Shown here in pieces: positions 26,515 through 35,098 of a stretch of DNA of 64,000 nt. The stretch is from Burkholderiales bacterium (GTDB taxonomy: Bacteria > Pseudomonadota > Gammaproteobacteria > Burkholderiales > WYBJ01), in contig JALHQN010000015.1 in assembly GCA_022841915.1 (NCBI GenBank), positions 62,001-126,000 on the forward strand. The letters are read 5' to 3'. The translations under genes and the position numbers were made by a program. The notes under the pieces are model-generated. The model saw nothing but the letters and a program-made list of their open reading frames with translations, was not told the DNA's origin and ran no database searches. How positions within the stretch are numbered: the stretch's first letter is position 1; each line of letters opens with the position of its first letter.

Positions 26515-27422
26515 AAGCCTTCAAGCACGTGCTCACCGCCACTGACCTTTCGAAGCCTTCGCTGCGTGCCGTGGATGTGGGCTTCCGGATCGCGAAACAG
26601 CAGGGGGCCCGCTATACCATCCTGCACGCGCTCGGCTTGGATGTGTTGGGTACGCTCAACGAATGGATGGGCGGCGAGTCTGCGGAAGTTGTACGCAAGA
26701 TTGCCGACCATGCGCGTACAGCGCTCGAACTTCACGTCGCGCAGCCTAGGCACAACCTGGGTATCCGGCCCCATGTCCGGCTGGAGCCGGGGACCGCCGC
26801 CCGTGTGATTCCGGAGCAGGTCGATGCCTTGTCCGCGGACCTCGTCGTGCTGGGGGCGCACGGCAGCGGTTTCCTGCGCAAGATGCTTTTCGGCGCCACG
26901 GCCTCGACGATTCTGCGCAAGTGCAAGGCGCCGGTATTGATCGTCAAGGCAGCGCGCAAGCGAAACTATTCGAGTGTTCTCGTCACGGTCGATTTTTCTC
27001 CAGGTTCCGCGCGTGCCCTCAAGAACGCACGGGCGCTCGCACCCGACGCGCACCTGACGCTGATTCACGTCGTGGATATGCCGTTCGAGAATCAGCTGCG
27101 CTATGCCGGGGTGAGCGACGAAGTCGTGCAGCATTATCGGATCGATGCCCAGGAGAAGGCCCTGCGGAGGTTGCATGAGGCGGCGGTCGAGGCGGGGCTG
27201 GAACCCGATCAGTACGTGGCGCGTGCGCTGCACGGGGACGCGACCCGCGAGATCCTGGCGCAAGAGATCGCGTGTGCGAGCGACCTCATCGTTATGGGCA
27301 AGCACGGCACGCACGTCACCGAGGAGTTGCTGCTCGGGAGTGTCACCAGCCATGTGCTCGCCCAGTCGCGAGCCGATGTGCTGGTGGTGCTGGACGAACG
27401 CGGGCTCGAGACCCTCGGGTGA
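26511..27422 (+). CDS. Tandem-domain universal stress protein
   Basis: A 303-residue protein of two UspA domains (about 1-145 and 150-295). Each has the ATP-binding signature: GAHGSGFLRKMLFGATAS in the first half and GKHGTHVTEELLLGSVTS in the second. The GTG start at 26511 overlaps the TGA of the antiporter (GTGA), with AAGAAGGA as SD, so translation is coupled to the antiporter. The protein is probably a cytoplasmic nucleotide-sensing partner or regulator of the exchanger. Confidence 0.88.
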   Translation: MKAFKHVLTATDLSKPSLRAVDVGFRIAKQQGARYTILHALGLDVLGTLNEWMGGESAEVVRKIADHARTALELHVAQPRHNLGIRPHVRLEPGTAARVIPEQVDALSADLVVLGAHGSGFLRKMLFGATASTILRKCKAPVLIVKAARKRNYSSVLVTVDFSPGSARALKNARALAPDAHLTLIHVVDMPFENQLRYAGVSDEVVQHYRIDAQEKALRRLHEAAVEAGLEPDQYVARALHGDATREILAQEIACASDLIVMGKHGTHVTEELLLGSVTSHVLAQSRADVLVVLDERGLETLG

Positions 27423-27530
27423 GTACTGCCATGGCGGCCGATCGAATGAGCAAGCCTAGGCCGCGAAGGTGCGACGCGATTGTAGATCGGCATCTTGGAT
27501 CGGATATGCCCGACGGTACGGGCGGCTGAC

Positions 27531-28859
27531 ATGGCGGCTGGCGCCGGAGCGCAATGGAGTTCGCGCCACGGTTTCCTGCTGGCGACACTGGGCGCCGCCG
27601 TGGGCTTGGGGAACATTTGGCGCTTCTCCTTCGTCGCGGGAGAGAACGGCGGCGGCGCCTTCATCGTTGCGTATGTGCTCGCTGTCGTCGCGCTGGGCTG
27701 GCCGCTTCTCATCGCCGAGTTGGCCATCGGGCGCAGCACTCGCGCCGACAACATCGGCGCGTTCACCCACATTGCGCCACGGGAACCATGGCGGCGCACG
27801 GGGTGGATCGGAGCGCTGGCCAGCATCGTGATCCTGAGCTACTACCCCGTGATTGCAGGCTGGGTTGCCAATTACCTGTTTCGCTATGCGAGCGGTCCGG
27901 TGATCACCGCGCCCGGAGAACATCGCGCTCACTTCGAGGCCTTGATCGCCGATCCCGCGCAGGCACTGGGCTGGTTCGCTCTTGTCAGCGCAGCGACGAT
28001 CGCCATCGTGGCTGCCGGCGTGGAGCGCGGCATCGAGCGCGCCTGCACCTGGCTGATGCCTGCCTTCATTGCGCTCCTGGTGGGCCTGAGCGGCTACAGT
28101 CTGACCCTGGCCGGTGCCGGGGACGCAGCACGATTTCTCTTTGCGCCCGACTGGAGCGCGTTGGCTCGGCCGCAGACCTATCTCGCCGCGATCGGTCAGG
28201 CGTTCTTTTCCATCGGTCTCGGCATGGGTGTGCTGGTCACCTACGGCGCCTATGTGCCGAAACGGGAGTCGCTTCCGCGTGCAGCCCTGCTGCTCGTGCT
28301 GGGTGATACCCTGATTGCCTTGCTGGCGGGCATGATCGTTTTCCCCGCTGTGTTCACCCATGGGGTCGACCCGGCACACGGTGCCACCCTGGCCTTTGTC
28401 GCATTGCCGGAAGTGTTTGCGATCATGCCGGGAGGGCGCTGGTTCGCCATCGGGTTCTTCGCGCTGCTGCTGATCGCGGCCTTGACGTCACTGGTGGCGC
28501 TTCTGGAGGTGACGGTTGCCTGCATGGTCGGCCGCTGGGGATGGCAGCGAAGGCGCGCTGCGTTCGTGGCGGGCATGGTGACCATGGCGTTCGGCGTGCC
28601 TGTCGCCTTGGGGTATGGGCTCTTGGCGCCCACCCAGGCGAGCGCGCCGACGCTGCTCGATAGGCTCGACTATCTGGCCTCGAACGTGCTGCTGTCGGCA
28701 AGCGGCATCGCTGTCGCGCTGGTGGTCGGATGGGTATGGCAAGCGCACGCAGCGCACAGTGCCGCGGGATTGGCCGGGCTAGGGGCCAGCGCCTGGCGGT
28801 GGAACCTGCGCATCTTTCTGCCGACGGTCGTTGCCATCGTGAGCCTGGCCGCTTTGTAG
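27531..28859 (+). CDS. Sodium-dependent (SNF/NSS family) symporter
   Basis: A 442-residue LeuT-fold transporter. Helix 1 carries the signature GAAVGLGNIWRFSFV with the unwound Na+ site, followed by NGGGAFIVAYV. About 11 membrane helices are visible, with TM6-like SIGLGMGVLVTYGAYV. These proteins import amino acids or related amines with Na+. I start it at the ATG at 27531 because the homology begins shortly after; an upstream in-frame start would add 12 unrelated residues. Confidence 0.9.
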   Translation: MAAGAGAQWSSRHGFLLATLGAAVGLGNIWRFSFVAGENGGGAFIVAYVLAVVALGWPLLIAELAIGRSTRADNIGAFTHIAPREPWRRTGWIGALASIVILSYYPVIAGWVANYLFRYASGPVITAPGEHRAHFEALIADPAQALGWFALVSAATIAIVAAGVERGIERACTWLMPAFIALLVGLSGYSLTLAGAGDAARFLFAPDWSALARPQTYLAAIGQAFFSIGLGMGVLVTYGAYVPKRESLPRAALLLVLGDTLIALLAGMIVFPAVFTHGVDPAHGATLAFVALPEVFAIMPGGRWFAIGFFALLLIAALTSLVALLEVTVACMVGRWGWQRRRAAFVAGMVTMAFGVPVALGYGLLAPTQASAPTLLDRLDYLASNVLLSASGIAVALVVGWVWQAHAAHSAAGLAGLGASAWRWNLRIFLPTVVAIVSLAAL

Positions 28860-28977
28860 TCGTCAGCGACCGATTACACCGTGATCGGTGTGAGGCCAGA
28901 AGCTGCCGTCGAGCAAGCTCCCGTCGCGTTCCGACCGCGCACGCTCGGTGCGGGCCGGAATGCTGTCGAGGCTCCGC

Positions 28978-29757
28978 TCAGCCGCCGTCGGCTGCGAGCT
29001 TCTTGCGCGCGATGAAATCCGGGAAGGCTTCCTTCGCCTTCGCGCCGCGCAGGACGTGGGTGGTGTAGTCCTTTTCCGCGTCGTATTGCTGCTCGAGGTT
29101 CATGCTCATCTGCTGCAGCATCAGTGCCTTCACGCCGATGACCGCGCCCAGATGATTGCTGGCGATCAGCTTGGCGACTTCCATGGTTTTTGCGCGCAAC
29201 TGCTCGCGCGGCACCAGGTAGTTGAGCAAGCCGATGCGATGGGCCTCTTCGGCTTCCACGACGCGCGCGGTGAAGAGCAGTTCCTTGGCGACCGGCCAGC
29301 CGACCTGGTTCGGAAGCGTCCAGGTGCTGTTGATCCGGCCATAGGCGGCGGCGAGGAAGCGGAACTTGGTGTTCTCGCAGCCGATCCGGATGTCGAGCGA
29401 GGATGCCAGCACGGCGGCGCCGCCGAAGGCCAATCCGTTCATCATGCCGATGACCGGTTTGGCGCAGGCCGCGATCTCGTACTGACGCTTGTGCGAGCGC
29501 ATCTCGTCCTGCTCCTGGTCGGAGTACTTGGCATCGTCGGACAACTGCTCCTTGATGTCGCCTCCGGCGGAGAAGGCGCGATCGCCCGCGCCCGTGATGA
29601 CGATGCAGCCGATGCCGTCGTCGGCTTCCGCTTTCTTCACCGCGTCGTGAAGCTCGACATTGAGCTTGCGGTTCATGGCGTTCATCTGCTTGGGGCGATT
29701 GAGCGTGATGACGGCGACGCGGTCTTCGACTTCAACCAGAATGTGTTCGTAAGACAT
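28978..29757 (-). CDS. Enoyl-CoA hydratase/isomerase family, catalytic Glu residues not conserved
   Basis: A 259-residue crotonase-fold protein. The N-terminus (VAVITLNRPKQMNAMN) and the oxyanion-hole segment AFSAGGDIKE are standard. The second oxyanion loop NGLAFGGAAVLASSLD is present, but the positions of the two hydratase glutamates are Val116 and Ala (FRFLAAAYGRI) rather than Glu. It is therefore probably not a simple hydratase; isomerase, thioesterase, hydrolase or lyase activities of the superfamily are open. It is followed by an alpha/beta hydrolase gene upstream on the same strand (87 bases apart), which may act on the same substrate. Confidence 0.82.
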   Translation of the reverse strand: MSYEHILVEVEDRVAVITLNRPKQMNAMNRKLNVELHDAVKKAEADDGIGCIVITGAGDRAFSAGGDIKEQLSDDAKYSDQEQDEMRSHKRQYEIAACAKPVIGMMNGLAFGGAAVLASSLDIRIGCENTKFRFLAAAYGRINSTWTLPNQVGWPVAKELLFTARVVEAEEAHRIGLLNYLVPREQLRAKTMEVAKLIASNHLGAVIGVKALMLQQMSMNLEQQYDAEKDYTTHVLRGAKAKEAFPDFIARKKLAADGG

Positions 29758-29844
29758 GGGTATCCTCTCCGGAAACGAGTCGCGAGCCTAACACGGCTCA
29801 CGGGTGATGGGAGTGCTGCTCGGTGAGCGACGGGCGTCTGAAAA

Positions 29845-30558
29845 TCAGCGCAGTTCGGCCAGGAATTCCTCGATCAACGCGTTCACTCGCTTGGGATCCT
29901 CGGTCGGCGGGAAATGTCCGATGCCTTTGAGCGGGACGTAGCGCGAGCCGGGAACGGCCTCGTGGATTTCCTTCTCGTACTCGGGCGGGCTGCCGTGGTC
30001 GTCGAGGCCGCGCAGCAGCAGCAGCTTGGGCTTGAGCGTGGCGATGCGATCGCGCACGTCGAAAGCGTCGATGGTCTTCAGATCGTGATACTGGGAAAGC
30101 GGGCCGACCTGCTTGTGGCGCTCCATCAGGCGCTCTCGCAACCCCGGCTCCACGAACTGCATGGCGGTCATCTGGAACTGCAGCCATTCTTCGTAGGCCT
30201 TGGGATCTTCCAGGGCGCGCAGGCGCATCTCGTAGGTGCCGGCGGGGCGAACCTTGGGCCGCGCAGCCACGGTCATGATCACCATGCCCTTTACTTCGTC
30301 GGGGTAATCGAGGCCGTATTGCAGTGCGATCGACGCGCCCAAGGTGTAGCCGACCAGCACGAGATCCTTCTTCATGCCTTGGGCCCAGAGCCAGCCGCGG
30401 ACCCACTCGGTGTAGCGGGCGACGTCCTGGCAGCGCGTGCCTTCGAGGTGGCCGGGGAGCGTCGGCGCGACGCTGCCGGGGAAGTGCTGGAGTTGGTAGT
30501 AGTACGCGTCGGCGCAGGCGCCTGCGCCGGGGCCGTGAATGAAGACGAGTTGCGGCAT
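29845..30558 (-). CDS. Alpha/beta hydrolase with Thr at the nucleophile position
   Basis: A 237-residue alpha/beta hydrolase. The oxyanion segment FIHGPGAGA, the elbow LVGYTLGAS, the acid in RGLDDHG and the catalytic His in GIGHFPPTED are all recognisable. The elbow residue is Thr72 rather than Ser, a rare change that normally lowers or abolishes ester hydrolysis. Asp and His are retained, so a modified or non-hydrolytic reaction is likely. The SD GGAGG precedes the ATG at 30558. It is cotranscribed with the crotonase-family gene downstream. Confidence 0.8.
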   Translation of the reverse strand: MPQLVFIHGPGAGACADAYYYQLQHFPGSVAPTLPGHLEGTRCQDVARYTEWVRGWLWAQGMKKDLVLVGYTLGASIALQYGLDYPDEVKGMVIMTVAARPKVRPAGTYEMRLRALEDPKAYEEWLQFQMTAMQFVEPGLRERLMERHKQVGPLSQYHDLKTIDAFDVRDRIATLKPKLLLLRGLDDHGSPPEYEKEIHEAVPGSRYVPLKGIGHFPPTEDPKRVNALIEEFLAELR

Positions 30559-30733
30559 GGGGTTCCTCCGTGTGAGCGACCGACGATCGGCGGCGACCGA
30601 CGCGGCAGTTTACCGTGTTTGAAAAGCGGGGACGTGCGCCATCGTCGCCCCGGCAGCAGGGGGCCGATCAGGGGGCTGTCCGCGACGCCCTGACAGGCCT
30701 TAAACTAGCCGCCTCGCCCGCTGGAGACCCCGC

Positions 30734-31504
30734 TTGCAGCGAACCTACATCGTCGATGCCGCCAACGCGCCGTGGAAACGCAGCGAATCCGAGGGGGTGG
30801 CCTTTGCCTGTCAGGTGCTGCTTTCGGGCGACGACGGCGGTCCCGAGGCGCTGCGCTTTCGCTTCGACGACTGTCCCTCGGTGTATGCACACATGCATCT
30901 CACCTCGCAGTTCCAGTTGCTGCTCTCCGGGGCGATGGACTTTCCACGTGGCGTGAAGCATCTGGAGGCCCTCGCGATCCACTATACTGACCACAACGTG
31001 CCTTATGGTCCGTTCGCGGTGTCCGGTGGTCACGAGATGCTGGTTCTGCACCCCAGGCCGGGCGGCATCATTGCGATGACCAATCTGGATGCGAGGCGCA
31101 AGATCAATCTGCGGGGGCGGCTCTTCGCCGCGTTGGCGAACGACACCGACTGGCAGCCGATCCCGGGGGCGGAGCATTCCGTTTATCGGCGATTGATGCC
31201 TGCGGGCTATGGGCCCGATGCAGTGGTGGTGAAGGCGCCGGCGGGCGGGGCATTGGCGATGCCGGCTGCGCCTTTCGGGCGCTATGAAGTCGTCCTGGAA
31301 GGCAGTGTGGTATTCGACGGCCGGCACATCGAGGCTCCGGGGTTCCGCTACGTGAGTAGCGAGGCGCCCGCGGAGCCGCTCGTCACGGGCGAACAGGGCG
31401 CGTGCGTGGCGTTTCTCACCTTCGATCGCGACGCGGCCGAGGGCGGGCTCACCGGAGAAGGTCTCGCCGTCGAAGCGGCCGAGGCCATGGCGCGAGCCAT
31501 TTAG
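30734..31504 (+). CDS. Unknown cupin-like two-lobe protein
   Basis: A 256-residue soluble protein without signal peptide, starting at TTG 30734 (GGAGA 8 bases upstream). It looks beta-rich and repeated: HMHLTSQFQLLLSGAMDF in the first half and FGRYEVVLEGSVVFDGR in the second resemble two cupin-type strands with His and Gln ligands in the first only. IHYTDHNVPYGPF and SGGHEMLVLHPRPGG are further conserved-looking segments. I cannot name the family. It precedes a DsbA-like gene by 28 bases in the same direction. Confidence 0.65.
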   Translation: MQRTYIVDAANAPWKRSESEGVAFACQVLLSGDDGGPEALRFRFDDCPSVYAHMHLTSQFQLLLSGAMDFPRGVKHLEALAIHYTDHNVPYGPFAVSGGHEMLVLHPRPGGIIAMTNLDARRKINLRGRLFAALANDTDWQPIPGAEHSVYRRLMPAGYGPDAVVVKAPAGGALAMPAAPFGRYEVVLEGSVVFDGRHIEAPGFRYVSSEAPAEPLVTGEQGACVAFLTFDRDAAEGGLTGEGLAVEAAEAMARAI

Positions 31505-31532
31505 CGATCATCGATCCGACAGGAGGTGCGTC

Positions 31533-32183
31533 ATGTCAGCAACGAACGAGTCCGACAAGCCGTTTCGCGTCGTCGTCTTCGCCGACTTCGTCTGCCCGTA
31601 CAGCTATCTCGCGGTCGATCAGATCGATCGCCTGGCGCGCGAGTACGACGTGCAACCGCTGTGGCGCCCCTATCTGCTGCATCCCGAAACCCCGCCCGAA
31701 GGCATGCCGCGCGAGTCGACGCCGGAGAGCCTGGCCAAGCGGGAACGCCTGCACGCCTGGGTCAAGGAAATGGCGCCGGAGCAGTACCCGCGCATCCGCT
31801 TTCCGCAGAAGCGTCATTACAGCTTTCGTGCCTTCGAGGCGCTGGAGTTCGCCTACGACCGCGGCCTGGACGCGCCGTTCAAGACGGCGGTGTACGAACT
31901 CATGTGGACCGAAGACGGCGACATCGGGCAGGTAGAGACGCTGATGGCCGCCGCCGAACGCTCGGGACTGGATCCGCAAGAACTCAAGCTCGCGCTGGAC
32001 GAAGGTCAGTACGTCGATCGGGCGCTGCAGGCCGTGGTCCAGGCCCGCGACATCGGCATCACCAACACGCCGACCATCTTCCTCGGACGTACCCGCATCA
32101 ACGGCTGGCATTACTACGAAGTGCTGCAGTCGGTGATGGAGCAGCAGGGCATGCAGCCGAAGGCGGCGGCACTTGCCGGATAG
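31533..32183 (+). CDS. DsbA-family oxidoreductase / HCCA isomerase-like
   Basis: A 216-residue thioredoxin-fold protein with an alpha-helical insertion, of the FrnE / 2-hydroxychromene-2-carboxylate isomerase group. The active-site motif is CPYS, with only one Cys, so classical dithiol exchange is unlikely; a glutathione-dependent isomerase or thiol activity is more probable. GITNTPTIFLG supplies the conserved cis-Pro. There is no signal peptide, so it is cytoplasmic. A strong SD (AGGAGGT) precedes the ATG. Confidence 0.82.
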   Translation: MSATNESDKPFRVVVFADFVCPYSYLAVDQIDRLAREYDVQPLWRPYLLHPETPPEGMPRESTPESLAKRERLHAWVKEMAPEQYPRIRFPQKRHYSFRAFEALEFAYDRGLDAPFKTAVYELMWTEDGDIGQVETLMAAAERSGLDPQELKLALDEGQYVDRALQAVVQARDIGITNTPTIFLGRTRINGWHYYEVLQSVMEQQGMQPKAAALAG

Positions 32184-32349
32184 CGTTCTGAAACAGGTGT
32201 CCGTCGCTGGGGCGTCCACCGTCGTCGCCGGCTGCGACGTTGGTCGTGTGCCACCCTTCGGCGCGACCCGCTGCTGAGATGGCAGGGCGAGGCATCGCAG
32301 TGGTGCCTGCCTGGTCCTCACTGTCGTGGTGTCCTGTGCCCACGCGCGT

Positions 32350-32362
32350 TTGCGTCACGCAA
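32350..32362. promoter_or_regulatory. Operator-like palindrome upstream of the enoyl-CoA hydratase gene
   Basis: TTGCG-TCA-CGCAA, a short perfect inverted repeat inside a longer imperfect one, 48-60 bases before the start codon at 32410. Position and size suit a repressor site of the TetR or MarR kind; no regulator gene is adjacent. Confidence 0.3.
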
Positions 32363-32409
32363 CGCCCGATCGTGGATAATCGTTCCTTCGGAAAACGGGG
32401 GAGACGATC

Positions 32410-33186
32410 ATGGACATAGTGGAATACCGGCTTGAAGAGCGCATCGCCTACATCACCTTGAATCGGCCGGAGAAGCTCAATGCCTTCTCCGACGAGATGA
32501 GCCTGGCGCTTTTCAACGCGCTCTATCGGTTCTACGACGACGAAGAAGCCTGGGTGGCCATCGTCTCCGGCAACGGCCGCGCGTTCTGCAGCGGCGCCGA
32601 CGTGAAGCAGCGGCAACTGCGGCCTCAGGAAGAGATGAAGAAGCTCGGCGGCCCGGCCGGCCGCGAAGGCAATATCCGGCATCCGTTCTTCCGTCCGCCG
32701 GTCGGCAAGCCCATCATCGCGGCCCTGCACGGTTATGTCTTCGGCGCGGGACTGCGCATCGCCTTGTACTGTGACATGACCGTGGCGGCCAAGGGGACGA
32801 AGTTCCAGGTGACCGAGGTGCCGCGCGGCATCGACGGCATCCCGTTCTGGATGATGCTCAACGAGCGCGGCGCGGGCGTGTTCGCCGACGATGTCTGCCT
32901 CACCGGGCGCATCTGGGAAGCCGAGGAAGGCTATCGGCACAACCTGCTCAATCGCCTGGCCGAGCCCGGCGAGCACATGCAGGAAGCGCAGAAGCTGGCA
33001 AAGACGATCCTCGCCAATCCGCCGCTGGCCGTGCGCGCCGTCGTCGAGGCACGCCGGACGGCGCTCGAGGTACTCGACCGCGACGCGTATGCAGTGCGTC
33101 CCCGTCACCTGCATACGTCGGAAGATTTCCGTGAAAGCGCGCGCGCCTTCGTCGAGAAGCGCAAGCCCGTGTACCACGGGCGTTGA
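32410..33186 (+). CDS. Enoyl-CoA hydratase/isomerase family protein
   Basis: A 258-residue crotonase-fold protein. YITLNRPEKLNAF and the oxyanion segment AFCSGADVKQ are typical. The second loop reads GYVFGAGLRIALYCD, with Arg116 where hydratases have their first catalytic Glu; the second Glu is kept (Glu136 in FQVTEVPRGI). It may therefore be an isomerase or another crotonase-type enzyme. The C-terminus is slightly extended. SD GGGGGAG before the ATG; the gene stands alone. Confidence 0.85.
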   Translation: MDIVEYRLEERIAYITLNRPEKLNAFSDEMSLALFNALYRFYDDEEAWVAIVSGNGRAFCSGADVKQRQLRPQEEMKKLGGPAGREGNIRHPFFRPPVGKPIIAALHGYVFGAGLRIALYCDMTVAAKGTKFQVTEVPRGIDGIPFWMMLNERGAGVFADDVCLTGRIWEAEEGYRHNLLNRLAEPGEHMQEAQKLAKTILANPPLAVRAVVEARRTALEVLDRDAYAVRPRHLHTSEDFRESARAFVEKRKPVYHGR

Positions 33187-33192
33187 TTGGAC

Positions 33193-33226
33193 AAAGGGGT
33201 CACGCTAATCGAGCCTGCCCCCTTTT
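33193..33226. terminator. Possible bidirectional terminator between convergent genes
   Basis: AAAGGGG (33193-33199) pairs with CCCCTTT (33219-33225), giving a 7-bp stem with a T-run on the plus strand and the matching A-run at the other side. The loop is long (19 bases), so it may be weak. Confidence 0.4.
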
Positions 33227-33242
33227 CAGCGAGCAGGGCCCG

Positions 33243-34229
33243 TCAGCAGACGAGCAGTATCTTGCCGACGTGCCCGGCGCTTTCCATGGTCGCGTGGGCC
33301 TGTGCGGCATCGGCCAACGGATAGGTCTTGTTGGTGACCGGACGGATGCGGCCGGCTTCGATCAGCGGCCATACCTGCGCGCGCAGTTCGGCTGCGATGC
33401 GGGCCTTGAACGCTTGCGGGCGGGTGCGCAAGGTCGATCCCGTGTACACCAGCCGCTTGAGCATCACCGGCATCAGGTTGATCTCCACCTTCGAGCCCAG
33501 CGCGAACGCCAGTTGGATGATGCGGGCATCATGGCTCGCTGCCTTGATGTTCTTCTCGATGTTGGGGCCGCCCACGATGTCGAGGATCACGTTCGCGCCG
33601 CCCGCCTGACGCACGACTTCGACGAAATCCTCCTGGCGGTAATCGATGGCGCGGTCGGCACCCAGATCGCGGCAGATCTGGCAGCGCGCTTCGGGGCTGT
33701 CGGTCGCCAGCACTTTCGCGCCGAAGGCCTTGCCCAACTGGATCGAAGTAGTGCCGATGCCGCCGGCGCCGCCATGCACCAGAAAAGTCTCACCAGCCTT
33801 GAGCTGCGCACCGATGAACACGTTGCTCCAGACGGTGAAGAAGGTCTCGGGGAGTCCGGCGGCATCGACGAGGCTCACCCCTTTCGGGATGGGCAGGCAT
33901 TGCGCGGCGTCGGCCACGCAATATTCGGCATAGCCGCCGCCGTTGGTGAGCCCGGTCACGAGGTCGCCGATCTTCCAGCCGTCTGCACCCTCGCCGAGCG
34001 CAACGACTTCACCCGATACTTCGAGGCCGGGCAAGTCGGAGGCGCCGGGCGGTGCGGGATACAAGCCCTTGCGCTGCATGATGTCGGGGCCGTTGACGCC
34101 GGCGGCCGTCACCTTGATGAGAATCTCGCCCTTCGCGGGCTGCGGGACCGGCCGCTCGCACGGCTTCAGTACGTCGGGTCCGCCCGGCGTGCTGATCTCG
34201 ACGGCCTTCATGGTCTGGGGAAGTGTCAT
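33243..34229 (-). CDS. NAD(P)H quinone oxidoreductase, PIG3-type medium-chain reductase
   Basis: A 328-residue zinc-independent medium-chain dehydrogenase/reductase. KAVEISTPGGPDVL is the typical N-terminus, RKGLYPAPPGASDLPGLEVSG the substrate-side signature of the PIG3 branch, and VHGGAGGIGTTSIQL the nucleotide-binding loop. It reduces quinones or enones with NADPH. I chose the ATG at 34229, where the homology begins; in-frame sequence further upstream reads into the Lin0512 gene. It is the last gene of a minus-strand series. Confidence 0.9.
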   Translation of the reverse strand: MTLPQTMKAVEISTPGGPDVLKPCERPVPQPAKGEILIKVTAAGVNGPDIMQRKGLYPAPPGASDLPGLEVSGEVVALGEGADGWKIGDLVTGLTNGGGYAEYCVADAAQCLPIPKGVSLVDAAGLPETFFTVWSNVFIGAQLKAGETFLVHGGAGGIGTTSIQLGKAFGAKVLATDSPEARCQICRDLGADRAIDYRQEDFVEVVRQAGGANVILDIVGGPNIEKNIKAASHDARIIQLAFALGSKVEINLMPVMLKRLVYTGSTLRTRPQAFKARIAAELRAQVWPLIEAGRIRPVTNKTYPLADAAQAHATMESAGHVGKILLVC

Positions 34230-34290
34230 GTCGTGTCTCTTGGATATGCGCGTTGCGTGTGAGTGGGTGCAGGTGCGAGGAGCGAGGTGC

Positions 34291-34632
34291 TCAAGGCAGT
34301 TCGTAGCGGACGACGATGGCGGCGCTGGCGATGACGGCCTCATCGTGACGGCCTTCCTGGGGCACGTCGAGCCCACCCTTGACGACCTTGACGCTCACCT
34401 GGCCGCGAGGCAGGCTGGCCCGTACTTTCTCGCTGTCGACCTGCTCGGGCTTCTGCACCCCGATGGTGACTTCGACCTGCATCTTGCTCGAATCGAGGCC
34501 GAGAGAGCCGATGAACGCGAGTGAGGAATGATGCAGCGCATCTTGCACCGCCCGCAGCGCCGCCTTGGTGTAGTCGCTGCCGTGCAGATCGTTGCCCATG
34601 CCCATTTCTAGGATGACGCGCTTGAGTGCCAT
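34291..34632 (-). CDS. Lin0512 family protein, copy A
   Basis: A 113-residue protein of the conserved Lin0512 family, function unknown. The start LKRVILEMGMGNDLHGSDYTKAA and the central VEVTIGVQKPEQVD match the family. It is followed closely (10 bases) by its paralogue upstream on the same strand; both are exactly 113 residues. Small size and tandem pairing suggest a heteromer. No catalytic motif is recognisable. Confidence 0.8.
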   Translation of the reverse strand: MALKRVILEMGMGNDLHGSDYTKAALRAVQDALHHSSLAFIGSLGLDSSKMQVEVTIGVQKPEQVDSEKVRASLPRGQVSVKVVKGGLDVPQEGRHDEAVIASAAIVVRYELP

Positions 34633-34642
34633 ATCCGCTCCT

Positions 34643-34984
34643 TTAGGCCACGTCGAGCCGGACGATGGCGGCCGCGTTCGCGATCACGGTCGAGCCCGTC
34701 CCCGCATCATTGAAGATCTCCAGGCCGCCTTCGACCACCTCGACTGTTCCGGTGCCGTGCGGCAGAACCGCCAGCACGGCTTGCTTGTCCACGAGTTCGG
34801 GCTTGGGCACGCCGATCAGCACCTCGACGACCATGGCATCGGTGTCCTGACCCAGGGCGTCGGCGATGTTGAGGGAGTTGTGCCAGAGCGCATCGCGCAA
34901 GGCGCGCACGGCGGCCTTGGTGTAGTCCGTGCCCCGGATGTCGGTGCCCATGCCGATCTCGAGCACCATTCGTTTCATGGTCAT
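34643..34984 (-). CDS. Lin0512 family protein, copy B
   Basis: A 113-residue paralogue of copy A (MKRMVLEIGMGTDIRGTDYT; VEVLIGVPKPELVD). Roughly half of the residues are identical by eye, with the N-terminal GMG-D-x-x-G-x-DYTKAA block and the xxGVxKPExVD block strictly kept, so these are probably the functional sites. The start could be the ATG at 34984 or 34978. The two genes form an operon, probably continuing into the quinone oxidoreductase. Confidence 0.8.
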   Translation of the reverse strand: MTMKRMVLEIGMGTDIRGTDYTKAAVRALRDALWHNSLNIADALGQDTDAMVVEVLIGVPKPELVDKQAVLAVLPHGTGTVEVVEGGLEIFNDAGTGSTVIANAAAIVRLDVA

Positions 34985-35098
34985 GTCCGCTCCTCGTGGG
35001 GGTTGGTCGCTATGCGCCTATGATGCCACAGCGACGCCTTGGCGTCGTTGCGCGCCTGGGTGCAGCGCAAAGGCACATGCTGCCCATTGACGCCGAGC

